From NCBI GenBank assembly GCA_023402395.1, contig JAEYGI010000034.1:1-58779 (forward strand): a stretch of DNA of 58,779 nucleotides, given 5' to 3'. Positions 35,134 to 45,316 of the stretch are shown here, one piece after another. Source of the DNA: Bacillota bacterium. Lineage in GTDB: Bacteria > Bacillota > UBA4882 > UBA8346. The notes under the pieces were generated by a model. The model was given only the letters and a program-made list of their open reading frames with translations, did no database searches and was not told the origin of the DNA. The translations under genes and the position numbers were made by a program. Every line of letters starts with the position of its first letter. Position 1 is the first letter of the stretch.

Positions 35134-35162
35134 AAAAAAAGCCTTCGGGCGAAGGCTTTTTT
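35134..35162 (-). terminator. Terminator of folB, just before panB
   Basis: AAAAAGCCTTCG pairs with CGAAGGCTTTTT, with A/T runs on both sides. It lies 160 bases after folB and about 20 bases before the panB SD. Confidence 0.8.
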
Positions 35163-35321
35163 GCAAAACAAAAAAAGAAACTTGTTCCTGCCTCCGTCTC
35201 GGTCATTGCGATCCAAGCGGAAAAAGTATGATAGAAAAAACAGGCGAACGGTCCGGTTCAATTGATACCGGCCATCAAATCCTACGTTCGAATTATACCA
35301 CGCCGGCCAGAGACTGGCAAG

Positions 35322-35687
35322 TCAATCCCGGGTTTTGATCAATTCAACTTCGAAGGCATCCATCAGGCCCCCCACCGGCGGTTGCGGCTTGCGGACCCGG
35401 ACGGTGAGCGCTTCCGGTTCGAAGGCGTCCCAAATCTGACTCAGAATCGCCTGGGCGATCCCTTCGATCAGCTTGAACTCCCCTTCCTCGACGATCTCCT
35501 TGACCACCGTATATAGATCCACATAATTGACGGACGCGTCAAAGTCGTCGTTCCGGGCCGCCTGACTCAGGTCGGCGCTGAACTCCAGATCGACCTCGAT
35601 CCGCTGTCCCAGTTCCCGTTCGGCATCGAACACCCCGTGGTATCCGTAAAAAACCATATTGAGCAACCGAAGCTTGGACACGAACAT
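35322..35687 (-). CDS. folB: Dihydroneopterin aldolase
   Basis: A 121-residue FolB, which splits dihydroneopterin to 6-hydroxymethyl-dihydropterin in folate synthesis. The family features MVFYGYHGVFDAERELGQRIEVDLEF and the catalytic Lys region VRVRKPQPPV are clear. No folP or folK adjoins it. GAGGTTGT precedes the ATG. Confidence 0.94.
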   Translation of the reverse strand: MFVSKLRLLNMVFYGYHGVFDAERELGQRIEVDLEFSADLSQAARNDDFDASVNYVDLYTVVKEIVEEGEFKLIEGIAQAILSQIWDAFEPEALTVRVRKPQPPVGGLMDAFEVELIKTRD

Positions 35688-35865
35688 GACAACCTCCCGG
35701 ACTTGCCGCAGTTTCTTTCACCGACACTGATTTTATCCCATTGCGGCCAAAAAGTAAATCCCGGTTATTTTGGGATCAAAGCCACGGGATACCGCTGGGA
35801 CCAAACCGGCTGAAAATTCGCCGCCAAGCAAGTCAAACCGACGGCGTTATTGCATGGCTTTCCGA

Positions 35866-35894
35866 TTGACAAAAGCATTATCCGACAGTACAAT
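35866..35894 (+). promoter_or_regulatory. Sigma-A promoter of nadA-nadB-nadC
   Basis: TTGACA (35866-35871) and TACAAT (35889-35894) are 17 bases apart, 57 bases before the chosen nadA start. Confidence 0.75.
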
Positions 35895-35951
35895 GAGGAT
35901 AATCGCCGGACAACCCGCTACGTACAGATTCATGCGAGGGGAAGATCGAAT

Positions 35952-36869
35952 TTGAACACCCAGTATCGACATGAGCTTGAAGAGATCGATCGCTTGCGGC
36001 GCGAGCGCCGCGCGGTGATCTTAGCCCATAATTATCAGAACGACGAAATTCAGGACTTGGCCGATTTTGTCGGCGATTCGCTGGCCTTAAGCCAGCAGGC
36101 GGCCGCCACCGACGCCGCGGTAATCGTCTTCTGCGGCGTCCATTTCATGGCGGAAAGCGCCGCGATTCTGGCTCCCGACAAAACCGTGCTGCTGCCGGCG
36201 GAGACCGCCGGCTGTCCCATGGCCGACATGGCCGATCCGGATCAGGTGCGCGAATGGCGCAAGCAGTATCCATCCGCCGCAGTCGTGGCCTATGTCAATT
36301 CCTCGGCCGCCGTGAAAGCGCTCAGCGACTACTGCTGTACCTCCGCCAACGCCGTGAAGCTGGTCCAAAACATCCCGGAACCGGAGTTAATCTTTCTCCC
36401 GGATCAAAATCTCGGCCGGTATGTGGCGGCTCAGGTTCCGGAGAAGCGGATCCACCTCTGGCCCGGATATTGCATTACCCACCACCGGGTTAGCGCGGCC
36501 GAACTCCGGCAAGCCCGCGAACTCCATCCCGATGCCCTGGTCCTGGTTCATCCCGAATGCCGGGAGGAAGTGACCGAACTGGCCGACTTTGTGGGCAGTA
36601 CTGCGCAGATCATCCATTACGTCAAGGAATCAGCCGCGACGAAGTTCATCATCGGCACCGAAATGGGGATTATCCACGGCCTGCGCCAGGAAAACCCGGC
36701 CAAAACATTTTACCTGCTCAATCAAGGGTTAGTCTGTCCCAACATGAAACAGACCACCGTGCCGAAGGTTCTGGCCGCCTTGCAATCGATGCAGCCGGTC
36801 ATCACCGTCGACCCGGCGGTTCGCGCTCAAGCGCGGCGCGCGCTTGACCGGATGCTGTCGTACGTTTGA
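35952..36869 (+). CDS. nadA: Quinolinate synthase A
   Basis: About 306 residues. NadA condenses iminoaspartate and dihydroxyacetone phosphate to quinolinate with a 4Fe-4S cluster. The likely ligand cysteines are in TAGCPMADM, HPECREE and VCPNMKQ; CGVHFMAESA and AHNYQNDEIQDLADFVGDSLAL are family stretches. The TTG at 35952 follows GAGGGGAAG and lies after the promoter; the in-frame ATG at 35850 lies upstream of the promoter and is excluded. First gene of nadA-nadB-nadC. Confidence 0.95.
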   Translation: MNTQYRHELEEIDRLRRERRAVILAHNYQNDEIQDLADFVGDSLALSQQAAATDAAVIVFCGVHFMAESAAILAPDKTVLLPAETAGCPMADMADPDQVREWRKQYPSAAVVAYVNSSAAVKALSDYCCTSANAVKLVQNIPEPELIFLPDQNLGRYVAAQVPEKRIHLWPGYCITHHRVSAAELRQARELHPDALVLVHPECREEVTELADFVGSTAQIIHYVKESAATKFIIGTEMGIIHGLRQENPAKTFYLLNQGLVCPNMKQTTVPKVLAALQSMQPVITVDPAVRAQARRALDRMLSYV

Positions 36870-36887
36870 GCGGTGGAGGTTGCAACG

Positions 36888-38474
36888 ATGAACACGATCT
36901 TTCCGGAAAAGCCGCCGCTTTATGACAGCGCTCCCTATATCGTGGTCGGCAGCGGCATCGCGGGACTGACGGCCGCGCTTGAATTAAGCCGGTCCGGACG
37001 GGTCCTGCTTTTCTCCAAAGCGGCGCTGCAGGAGAGCAATACCTATTATGCCCAGGGCGGAATCGCCACTGCCTTCGCTCCTCCCGACTCCCCCGAAATC
37101 CATTATGAAGATACGGTGATGGCCGGCGCCGGGCTTTGCAACCGTGAAGCCGTGCAAACCCTGGTTCATGAGGGGCCGGAAGGGGTCCGGCACCTGATCG
37201 AACTGGGCGTTCCTTTTGACCGGTCCAACGGCGCCATCGCGCTCACCCGGGAAGCCGCCCACAGTCGGCGCCGGATCTTGCACGCCAACGGTGACGGAAC
37301 GGGCAAGGAGATTTCACGCACGCTCATTGACAAAGTCCGTCATTCCGAAATCATAATTCACGAACATTACTTCGTAATGGCTTTGGTCACCGCGGCGGGC
37401 CGTTGTTGCGGCGTGGTGGCGCTGGACGGCGAGGGGCAGGCTCAATTGTTTTTCAGTTCGGCCGTGATTCTTTGCACCGGGGGCTGCGGGCAACTCTTCG
37501 CCAAAACCACCAACCCCGCGGTGGCCACCGGCGACGGAATCGCTTTGGCATTTAACGCCGGCGCCGCCTTGCGGGATCTGGAGTTCGTCCAGTTTCATCC
37601 GACTGCCTTGTTCCTGCCGCCGGCGCCTTCGTTTTTGATTTCAGAGGCGGTTCGCGGCGAGGGGGCCATCTTGCTGAACAAAAACGGGGAACGGTTTATG
37701 CCCGGCTATCACCGCCTGGCCGAACTGGCCCCCCGGGATGTGGTGGCCCGCTCCATCTTCGCCGAGATCGAAAAAAGCGATAGTCCCTGCGTTTTCCTTG
37801 ATCTGTCGCGGCTGGACCGCGACGAAGTGACTAGGCGTTTTCCGAACATTTACCGGACCTGTTTCCATTATGGGCTGGACATCGCCAAGGATCCGATTCC
37901 GGTGGCACCCGCCGCCCACTATCTGATGGGCGGAGTCCAGACCGACCTTTGGGGCCGGACTACGCTTCCCGGCTTGTTCGCGGCAGGCGAGACCGCGGCC
38001 ACCGGAGTTCACGGCGCCAACCGCCTGGCCAGCAATTCACTCCTGGAAGGGCTGGTCTTCGGCGGGCGAGTGGCCCGCTGCCTGGCCAAACTGACACCCG
38101 CGCCCCCTCCGTCATCGGTCCGGGAAGTCCGGATTCATTATCCCCAATGTTTCACCGATTCCGAACAATTGGAATCCGACCGGCAACAATTGCGTTTTTT
38201 AGCCAACCATTATCTGGGGATCGTCCGGGACGGAGCGAGCCTCGTCAAAGCCGAAGCGGAACTGAACCGGTTCGGCCCGGTTAATAATCTGAGCAGCGAG
38301 CCATCCTATCTTGAGCTACAGCATTTGATGTTAATCGCCCGGTTGATGCGCACCGCCGCCCAAATGCGCACCGAAAGCCGGGGCGGACATTTCCGTTCCG
38401 ATTATCCGGCCCCCGATAACGAGTGGCGGAAACATATCGTATTTCAAGGGTCAAAGGTGGAGGTTTGCGAATGA
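36888..38474 (+). CDS. nadB: L-aspartate oxidase
   Basis: A 528-residue flavoprotein. The FAD-binding VVGSGIAGLTAALELS, ESNTYYAQGGIATA, RRILHANGDGTGKEI and PAAHYLMGGVQTD match NadB, which oxidises aspartate to iminoaspartate for NadA. ATG 36888 has GGTGGAGG eight bases upstream; GTG 36873 is unlikely. The stop overlaps nadC. Confidence 0.96.
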   Translation: MNTIFPEKPPLYDSAPYIVVGSGIAGLTAALELSRSGRVLLFSKAALQESNTYYAQGGIATAFAPPDSPEIHYEDTVMAGAGLCNREAVQTLVHEGPEGVRHLIELGVPFDRSNGAIALTREAAHSRRRILHANGDGTGKEISRTLIDKVRHSEIIIHEHYFVMALVTAAGRCCGVVALDGEGQAQLFFSSAVILCTGGCGQLFAKTTNPAVATGDGIALAFNAGAALRDLEFVQFHPTALFLPPAPSFLISEAVRGEGAILLNKNGERFMPGYHRLAELAPRDVVARSIFAEIEKSDSPCVFLDLSRLDRDEVTRRFPNIYRTCFHYGLDIAKDPIPVAPAAHYLMGGVQTDLWGRTTLPGLFAAGETAATGVHGANRLASNSLLEGLVFGGRVARCLAKLTPAPPPSSVREVRIHYPQCFTDSEQLESDRQQLRFLANHYLGIVRDGASLVKAEAELNRFGPVNNLSSEPSYLELQHLMLIARLMRTAAQMRTESRGGHFRSDYPAPDNEWRKHIVFQGSKVEVCE

Positions 38475-39328
38475 ACCGATTAAGCTTGGAAAAAATGGTC
38501 CGTCTGGCCTTAGAGGAAGATCTGGGGCACGGCGACATCACCACCGAGGTGATCTTCGGGAAGGAGCGATTGCCCGCCGGGGGCGTATTTCTGGCCAAAG
38601 CGCCGGGGGTGGTCGCCGGGTTTTTAGTTGTAACCGAAGTTTTCCGGCAATTGGACCCGGCCGTCCAATGCCGGGCATTGATCGTCGAAGGCGGCCGGGT
38701 CAGGCCCGGCGATAAAATCGGAACCATCAGCGGGCCAATTCAAGCGCTGCTCTCCGGCGAGCGGGTCGCTTTAAACTTTCTGCAACGATTGTCCGGCATC
38801 GCCACCAAAACCGCCCGGCTGGTGGAGCGGGTGGAAGGCTTGCCGGTGCGGATTGTCGATACCCGGAAGACCATCCCCGGCCTGCGGATGCTGGATAAAT
38901 ACGCGGTCCGGCAAGGCGGAGGCGCCAATCACCGCTTCAACCTGGCGGATGCCGTATTGATCAAGGATAATCACATCGCGGCCTGCGGTTCGCTGACCGA
39001 AGCCGTCCAGCGGGCCCGGAACGGGATCCCCCATACCATGACCATCGAAGTCGAGGTGGAAACCGAAGCCCAGGTTCGCGAGGCGTTGGCCGCCGGCGCC
39101 GATATCATTATGCTCGACAATATGGATCCGGCCCAAATGGCCGCGATGGTCAAACTCATCGCCGGCCGGGCGGTGGTGGAAGCCTCCGGCAACGTCGATG
39201 AACAAAACATCCGGGAAGTCGCCGCTTCCGGGATCGACATCATCTCCAGCGGTGCCATCACCCATTCGGTAGCGGCCCTCGATATCAGCCTTGACATTGA
39301 GCAGGGGATATCAATGTCGCCGGGATGA
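38471..39328 (+). CDS. nadC: Nicotinate-nucleotide pyrophosphorylase (carboxylating)
   Basis: A 285-residue QPRTase that turns quinolinate and PRPP into nicotinate mononucleotide. LEEDLGHGDITTEVIF, RLSGIATKT, VDTRKTIPGLRMLDKYAVRQGGGANHRFNLADAVLIKDNH and EVEVETEAQVREAL are diagnostic. The start overlaps nadB (ATGA), with GTGGAGG upstream. It completes a de novo NAD operon; no NiaR site was recognised. Confidence 0.97.
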   Translation: MNRLSLEKMVRLALEEDLGHGDITTEVIFGKERLPAGGVFLAKAPGVVAGFLVVTEVFRQLDPAVQCRALIVEGGRVRPGDKIGTISGPIQALLSGERVALNFLQRLSGIATKTARLVERVEGLPVRIVDTRKTIPGLRMLDKYAVRQGGGANHRFNLADAVLIKDNHIAACGSLTEAVQRARNGIPHTMTIEVEVETEAQVREALAAGADIIMLDNMDPAQMAAMVKLIAGRAVVEASGNVDEQNIREVAASGIDIISSGAITHSVAALDISLDIEQGISMSPG

Positions 39329-39370
39329 TACTTTTTCAGCCTGGTTGCCCCGTTTTCATGAGATCTATAT

Positions 39371-39402
39371 AAAAAGCCGGAACTTATCAAGTTCCGGCTT
39401 TT
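39371..39402. terminator. Bidirectional terminator between nadC and ftsH
   Basis: AAAAGCCGGAACTT pairs with AAGTTCCGGCTTTT; A and T runs on both sides serve the two convergent genes. Confidence 0.9.
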
Positions 39403-39424
39403 CTGTGCCTTGCTTACCGCGCTT

Positions 39425-41296
39425 TTAGGCTTGGCTTTCAGTGGTATCGGACGGGTTGGACTCGATCGCCGCGGTTTGCTGGCCGGCGTCCGGATTCTCT
39501 CCGATGATGGCCATGAAATCGTCGCCCTCGAGCGTCTCTTTTTCAAGCAGCGCTTTGGCGATATTGTCGAGTTTCCCGCGATGCTCTTTAATGATCTGGG
39601 TGGCCCGCTCAAACTGCTGATCCATGATCCGTTTGATCTCGCGGTCGATAGCGGCGGCGATCTCTTCGCTGTAATTCTTATCCCGGCCGATATCCCGCCC
39701 TAAAAAGACGGTCTCTTCATGTCCCTGGCCGAAGGTCATATAGCCTAGATCGTCGCTCATCCCGTACTCGGTGATCATCTTCCGCACCGTCTTGGTGGCC
39801 CGCTCCAGATCGTTCCGGGCGCCGGTGCTGATCTCCTCCAGGGCGATTAACTCGGCGGCGCGGCCGCCGAACATGAAGACGACGTTCTCCAACAGTTCGG
39901 TCCTGGTGCTGTAGTGCTTATCTTCCAGCGGCAACGCCAGGGTGTAGCCTCCGGCCTGGCCGCGCGGAATGATTGAAATCTTATGAATTGGGTCCACGGT
40001 CGGCATATAATGGCCGACCAGGGCGTGTCCGGCTTCATGATAAGCAGTCAGTTCCCGTTCCTTGGCGCTCATTACCCGGCTTTTCTTCTCCGGCCCGGCG
40101 ATCAGCCGCTCAATGGCGTCCTCGCAATCATCCATAAAGATCTTCTTCTTATTGCGGCGGGCGGCGAGCAATGCCGCTTCGTTCAATACATTGGCCAAAT
40201 CGGCACCAGTGAACATCGGGGTCTGGCGGGCCAGCACCTTCAGATCCACTTCCGGCGACAAGGGTTTGCCCCGGGCGTGAACCTTCAAGATATCTTCCCG
40301 ACCCACAATGTCCGGAATATCCAGTGTTACCTGGCGATCGAACCGGCCCGGCCGCAACAGCGCCGGATCCAGCACATCGGGCCGATTGGTCGCGGCCAGC
40401 ATGATGATGCCGGAGTTCGGCTCAAAGCCGTCCATCTCGACCAGCAATTGATTCAAAGTCTGCTCCCGTTCGTCGTGGCCGCCGCCGAGGCCCGCGCCAC
40501 GCTGCCGGCCCACTGCGTCGATTTCATCAACGAACACGATGCACGGAGCATTCTTCTTGGCTTGATCGAACAGGTCGCGGACCCGGGAAGCGCCGACGCC
40601 GACGAACATTTCCACGAAATCCGAACCGCTGATGCTGAAGAACGGCACCCCGGCCTCACCGGCCACCGCCTTGGCGAGCAGGGTCTTGCCCGTGCCCGGC
40701 GGCCCGATTAGCAGCACGCCCTTGGGGATCTTGGCGCCTAATTCGGTGAAGCGCCGCGGCTGCCGCAAGAATTCCACGATCTCAACCAGTTCTTCCTTGG
40801 CTTCGTCTTCGCCGGCCACATCGTCAAAGGTAGTTTTATTCTTCTCATCCATATGGAGCCTGGCCCGGCTTTTCCCGAACGACAAGGCCTTGTTGCCGGT
40901 ATTCTGCATCTGATTTAGCAGGAAGAACCAGAAGATAAAGAAGATAATGATCATGCCCAGATTAGGTAAGATAAACGCCCACCAGCCGTTGCTGGGGTTG
41001 CTGAAGGCGATCTTCACCCCTTTGGCCCGCAGCTGATCGTAGTAAAGTTCCGGACGGTTCACGGGGCCATCCACCCGATACCGGTTTTTCTCGAAATCCT
41101 TCTGCCGTCCTTCAATCGTACCGTCGTTATTGTTGATCTTGGCGTCGATTATCTTACCGGCTTCCACTCGGTTGATGAATTGATCGAAATTCAGCGTTTC
41201 CACCGGGTTATCAATCTTCATGAAGCGGGCAACGAAAACGAGCACGAGAATGGCAACCAGAAAGTATAGTAATATTTCCCGAGCAATTTTCAGCAA
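39425..41296 (-). CDS. ftsH: ATP-dependent zinc metalloprotease FtsH
   Basis: A 623-residue membrane AAA+ protease. Two N-terminal membrane segments surround an external domain (about 30-105). The AAA module has GPPGTGKTLLAKAVAGEA and IVFVDEIDAVGRQRG with the SRH region ATNRPDVLDPALLRPGRFDRQ. The zinc site is HEAGHALVGH. It begins with TTG after GGAGG. It degrades membrane proteins and, in Bacillus, helps sporulation. Confidence 0.97.
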   Translation of the reverse strand: MLKIAREILLYFLVAILVLVFVARFMKIDNPVETLNFDQFINRVEAGKIIDAKINNNDGTIEGRQKDFEKNRYRVDGPVNRPELYYDQLRAKGVKIAFSNPSNGWWAFILPNLGMIIIFFIFWFFLLNQMQNTGNKALSFGKSRARLHMDEKNKTTFDDVAGEDEAKEELVEIVEFLRQPRRFTELGAKIPKGVLLIGPPGTGKTLLAKAVAGEAGVPFFSISGSDFVEMFVGVGASRVRDLFDQAKKNAPCIVFVDEIDAVGRQRGAGLGGGHDEREQTLNQLLVEMDGFEPNSGIIMLAATNRPDVLDPALLRPGRFDRQVTLDIPDIVGREDILKVHARGKPLSPEVDLKVLARQTPMFTGADLANVLNEAALLAARRNKKKIFMDDCEDAIERLIAGPEKKSRVMSAKERELTAYHEAGHALVGHYMPTVDPIHKISIIPRGQAGGYTLALPLEDKHYSTRTELLENVVFMFGGRAAELIALEEISTGARNDLERATKTVRKMITEYGMSDDLGYMTFGQGHEETVFLGRDIGRDKNYSEEIAAAIDREIKRIMDQQFERATQIIKEHRGKLDNIAKALLEKETLEGDDFMAIIGENPDAGQQTAAIESNPSDTTESQA

Positions 41297-41342
41297 TGAT
41301 AAACCTCCCTCCGGCCGTCAAGCCGATTTTGCCATGTTAACT

Positions 41343-41371
41343 ATTATATCATAGTAAAAAAACGATTACAA
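41343..41371 (-). promoter_or_regulatory. Sigma-A promoter of ftsH
   Basis: On the minus strand TTGTAA (41371-41366) and TATAAT (41348-41343) are 17 bases apart, next to the tilS stop. Confidence 0.75.
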
Positions 41372-42787
41372 TCAAACCGTGGCCGGTGGCCCGACCGCAA
41401 TCCGCCAACCGCCGGCGCTGGTCTCATCGAGCTTAAAATCATCAGCCGGCCGATAGCCGATAACCCAGACGATCCGGTCGTCGGCGGTTACCAGCAGCGG
41501 TATCCGGTCCCGCTCCGCCCGGGGCACTTTTAGATTGATAAAGAAATCATGAAGTTTCTGCGTTCCCGCCGCTCCAAACGGCCGGAACGAGTCGCCGGGC
41601 CGCCGGAAACGGAGCGCCAGCGGCAAGCGGAGTTTCGCCGGATCAACCAAAATTACATTTTTGTGAAAATGCTCCCACGAATCGGGGATCGGAGCCGTTT
41701 CGACCGATAACTCCCGTTCTCCGCCGGGCAGCATGGTCCTTCCCGGCGTTGCCACCGGAAAACGCCGGCGATCCACGGGCAACAAGACGGCGCTCCGCTC
41801 AAAAACGATCGTCCCCTCCTCCACCAGCACCGCCACGCCCTTCAACAGATCGGTCCGCCGAAATGTAGTTCCCTCGCGGCTCAGACGCTCCCGCAACCGC
41901 AATAAGGGCGCTTGCTCCAGGGTGCGACCCGGCTCCAGCTGCCGCAACAACCCTTTCAATAAGGAATATTGGAGGTATGGATGATATTCCTGCCAGTGCG
42001 CCAGCGGAAAACCGACCCTTTGGTCCGTTCGGGCCAATCCTGACGCCAACGTTTTGGAGACAATCTGCTCCATGAACGACCGCTGTTCCGAGGCCAGGTC
42101 CGCCAGGCGGACCACGGCCTGTTTAAAGCCGGGATTATAGCCGGCTACCAATTGCGGGATCAGTTCCTGCCGGAGCCGGTTCCGGCGATAAATCACTTTC
42201 CGGTTCGAAGAATCCTCCACCCAAGCCAGCCCGTGGCCGGAAGCATACTCCAAAATCTCGCTCCGGAAGACTCCGAGCAAGGGCCGGATAAACAGGCCGT
42301 CCCGCGAGACGGGGATTCCGGCCAGCCCATCCAGGCCGGTGCCGCGGATGAACCGGTAAAGAACGGTTTCGATCTGATCGTCGAGGTGATGGCCGAGAGC
42401 CACCCTCGTGGCGCCGGTCTCCGCCGCCACTTCCCGGAAGATCCGGTAGCGTTCCTCCCTGGCGAGCAGTTGCAGGGATTGCGGTTTTTGGCGCAGCCGG
42501 GCCGGAAGATCGAGGACCACGGTTTTGGTCCGGACCTTCAGCCTGTCCCCGACTTCCCGCAGCAGCTCTTCTTCCCGGATATTCTCAGCCGGCCGCAAGG
42601 AATGATTGATGTAAACCGCCCAAAGGTCCAGGCGGAGTTCGGTCAGTGAATGCAAAGCGTGGAGTAGGCAAAGCGAATCCACCCCGCCGGAAAATCCGAC
42701 GATTACCCGCTGCCCCTCATTCAGCAGTTGGTGTTTTAGGATGATAGCCCTGATTTTGTCCAACAAACGAGTCACCCCATCGACCAT
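41372..42787 (-). CDS. tilS: tRNA(Ile)-lysidine synthase
   Basis: About 471 residues. The PP-loop motif VIVGFSGGVDSLCLLHAL and GHHLDDQIETVLYRFIRGTGLDGLAG identify TilS, which makes lysidine at C34 of tRNA-Ile(CAU). The C-terminal domain carries FRPFGAAGTQKLHDFFINLKVPRAERDRIPL. The start is uncertain (ATG 42787 or GTG 42775, neither with a perfect SD). It lies upstream of ftsH as in many Firmicutes, where hpt often sits between them; hpt is absent here. Confidence 0.93.
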   Translation of the reverse strand: MVDGVTRLLDKIRAIILKHQLLNEGQRVIVGFSGGVDSLCLLHALHSLTELRLDLWAVYINHSLRPAENIREEELLREVGDRLKVRTKTVVLDLPARLRQKPQSLQLLAREERYRIFREVAAETGATRVALGHHLDDQIETVLYRFIRGTGLDGLAGIPVSRDGLFIRPLLGVFRSEILEYASGHGLAWVEDSSNRKVIYRRNRLRQELIPQLVAGYNPGFKQAVVRLADLASEQRSFMEQIVSKTLASGLARTDQRVGFPLAHWQEYHPYLQYSLLKGLLRQLEPGRTLEQAPLLRLRERLSREGTTFRRTDLLKGVAVLVEEGTIVFERSAVLLPVDRRRFPVATPGRTMLPGGERELSVETAPIPDSWEHFHKNVILVDPAKLRLPLALRFRRPGDSFRPFGAAGTQKLHDFFINLKVPRAERDRIPLLVTADDRIVWVIGYRPADDFKLDETSAGGWRIAVGPPATV

Positions 42788-42866
42788 CCTTGGCCGCCCA
42801 TTCCCGAAGCGATTTATTTGTCTCAACGTATGCGCGCCTTTATAAGTTCCCCTCCGTCAAAAAATA

Positions 42867-42890
42867 ATATCCGGCCCAAAGGCCGGATAT
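42867..42890 (-). terminator. Terminator of spoIIE
   Basis: ATATCCGGCC pairs with GGCCGGATAT; on the minus strand it is followed by TATTTTTTG. Confidence 0.8.
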
Positions 42891-42922
42891 CACTATTTCG
42901 GGAACGATGACCCCCCGTTTCG

Positions 42923-45316
42923 CTATTCGGGGATGTTTTCAACGAACTGCAGCACCACCACGGACATGTCGTCCTTGGGCACGCCATCGTAATTGATCTT
43001 TGCCAGGCTCATCAGATATTCGCCCAGCGCCTCGGGGCCCACCACATCCACCTGGCGAAGCGCCCGGACCACCCAGTCGTCCTTATCGGGCGGATTCTCC
43101 TTGCTGTCAATGACTCCGTCGCTGGCCAAGACGATCAGATCGCCGGGTTGCAAATGCATCTCGGTCCGTTCCGCGTCCACCGTATTCAGGATCCCGGCCG
43201 GCAGGGAGGTCGACTTGATGCTGATCACATCCCGCCCCCGTTTCAGATAACTGCTGGCCGCTCCGATCTTGATAAACTCGGCCTGGCCGGCGAAAAGGTC
43301 GATCAACACCAGGTCCACCGTTGCGAAGGATTCTTCCGGCGAACGGAGCAGCAGCACCGAGTTGACCATCTTGACCGCAAAGTCCCGGTCAATCCCCGAC
43401 TCGAGCAGTTTCTCCAAAATCGAGACCGTGGTCTGGCTCTCCAGATAGGCCTTGGTGCCATACCCCATTCCGTCGCTGAGAATGGCCACGAAATGTCCGT
43501 CCTTCAATTCCTGCAAAGAATTGTTATCCCCGGAATATTCGTTCCCTTGCTTCGGCAGTTTGCAGACGCTGGTCTTTACCGCGAACTTCCGGACCGGACT
43601 CAGGCAGTAGCCGCACTGATCGTTTTCCAGGTGGCACTGCCGCTCCCAGACCAGATACTCCGCGCCCAAGAGCTTACTGACCATCGGCGCCGCCAGATAC
43701 GCGCATTCGTGCTTGTGATTGCAACTGCGCTGCCGGACGGTGATCTCCAGCCGTTCGCCCCCGATAGAGAGCACCGAGATATCCCGGATGTTCATATTAA
43801 GCCGGTTGAAACCGTGCTTCAACCGTTCCTCCACTTCGGCCTTAAAATTGGTGTCGGTGGAGATCTCCTTGGACAGGTTGCAAATGATGTCGGCCATGCC
43901 TTGAAGCTGATTGGCCAAAAAATATTTGCCCTCGTCCAGTTTGCGCTGCCATTGGTATTCATTCTGGCATTTCTCAAAAAGATGGTTGATGGTGGTCAAC
44001 AGCTTGAACTGCTGAAAACAAGTCTTGGCCAATTTCCCTTTGAGATGGCCGACATGAACCTCGCCGTACAGTTCGGCCAGAGCCAACAGATCGAAAATCT
44101 CCCGGTAGGTTGAGTAAAAGTTCTCTCCCCAGCAGGCGTCATAACCTGAGCACTGCTTGCAGTTTTTGACGCAGACCCGGTCCAGCAGGGAGTAAAGGTC
44201 GACCTTTTCCTCGGCCTCCGCCGCCACTTCGTTTTGATTGAAACTCCGCGCCAGCTCTTCAAAGATTCCCGCCAGATCATCGAGCCTGGCCAGTACGATC
44301 TCCCGCAGTTTCTGCCGCTCGTCCCGGTGGAAGGTCTCCGATTCCTGATTGGGAAAATAAGTGGCCAGCAGCGAAAGATAACGCCGCGGGATCAAGACGA
44401 AAACGGCCGCTCCAAGCGCCAGGGGCCAGATTTGGAGACCGCCGGCCGCCTCCGGCTGCAATTGCTGCAGGGCGAAATACCATCCGAAAGCGGTTCCCGC
44501 CGCAGTTCCCCAGCGGCCGAGATCTTTCAGCGCTCCGCCCAGCAAGCCGCCGATACCATAGACCGCCACCAGCCCGACCAGGCCGCCGCCGCTGAGTCCC
44601 ACGATGATCGCCACCGCAATGCCCATGACCGCTCCCACACCGCCGCCGCCGAGAAATGATACGATTAATAATAATAAAGGCGTGACAATATCCCGCAGGC
44701 GAACCGCGTGAACGGCCAGATCCCCAATGCCGCCAACCGCCAGCACGATCAACAGCGTCAGTCCGGCCATCGCCACTTTGGAATGGGTCTTGACCGGATT
44801 ATTGATAAAGGTAAGGCCATATTTGAAGACTCTCATCAAGACGTAAGTGAGTGCTAGCTCCGCCGCGACCATCAGATAGACGAACCAGTCCGGATTGAGG
44901 ACCGCGACGGCCGCCACCCGCAACACCGCCCAGATCATGAATGAAATCAGCGGCTTGACGCCGCTTCGCCGGCCATAAAAAAAGCCGGTAATCCCGTACC
45001 AGATGACCAGAGTCACGGCGATTAACACGGCTTCGCGAATCGGATGGACCATAAAGAGCCCGGTCACCACTCCTATCAGCATCGCTAAGTTCAGATAATG
45101 ATGCTGGCGCGGACTGGCCAGCAGCGCCGCCACTCCCGCCGGATGAATCCCTCCGGGGAACCCGAATCTGGTCAGCAGCAACGATAACAGGCAATAGGCC
45201 ACCGATTTGAAAATCCCCTTCACCAAAACCCCTTCCCGTTCCAGGGCCTTTCGCCTGAACACCAGATTGCGATTTGGGATGGCTTCTTTTTGATAATTCA
45301 ACGTCAGTTCCGCCAA
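42923..45316 (-). CDS. spoIIE: Stage II sporulation protein E
   Basis: About 797 residues, close to the usual SpoIIE size. The N-terminal 330 residues contain about ten membrane segments; a middle region with Cys pairs (CVKNCKQCSGYDACW) follows. The C-terminal PP2C-type phosphatase has VAILSDGMGYGTKAYLES, LLLRSPEESFATVDLVLIDL and LIVLASDGVID. SpoIIE dephosphorylates SpoIIAA to activate sigma-F in the forespore. TTG 45316 follows GAGGTGGGG; the in-frame ATG at 45376 has no SD. This is the strongest evidence for a spore former. Confidence 0.95.
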   Translation of the reverse strand: MAELTLNYQKEAIPNRNLVFRRKALEREGVLVKGIFKSVAYCLLSLLLTRFGFPGGIHPAGVAALLASPRQHHYLNLAMLIGVVTGLFMVHPIREAVLIAVTLVIWYGITGFFYGRRSGVKPLISFMIWAVLRVAAVAVLNPDWFVYLMVAAELALTYVLMRVFKYGLTFINNPVKTHSKVAMAGLTLLIVLAVGGIGDLAVHAVRLRDIVTPLLLLIVSFLGGGGVGAVMGIAVAIIVGLSGGGLVGLVAVYGIGGLLGGALKDLGRWGTAAGTAFGWYFALQQLQPEAAGGLQIWPLALGAAVFVLIPRRYLSLLATYFPNQESETFHRDERQKLREIVLARLDDLAGIFEELARSFNQNEVAAEAEEKVDLYSLLDRVCVKNCKQCSGYDACWGENFYSTYREIFDLLALAELYGEVHVGHLKGKLAKTCFQQFKLLTTINHLFEKCQNEYQWQRKLDEGKYFLANQLQGMADIICNLSKEISTDTNFKAEVEERLKHGFNRLNMNIRDISVLSIGGERLEITVRQRSCNHKHECAYLAAPMVSKLLGAEYLVWERQCHLENDQCGYCLSPVRKFAVKTSVCKLPKQGNEYSGDNNSLQELKDGHFVAILSDGMGYGTKAYLESQTTVSILEKLLESGIDRDFAVKMVNSVLLLRSPEESFATVDLVLIDLFAGQAEFIKIGAASSYLKRGRDVISIKSTSLPAGILNTVDAERTEMHLQPGDLIVLASDGVIDSKENPPDKDDWVVRALRQVDVVGPEALGEYLMSLAKINYDGVPKDDMSVVVLQFVENIPE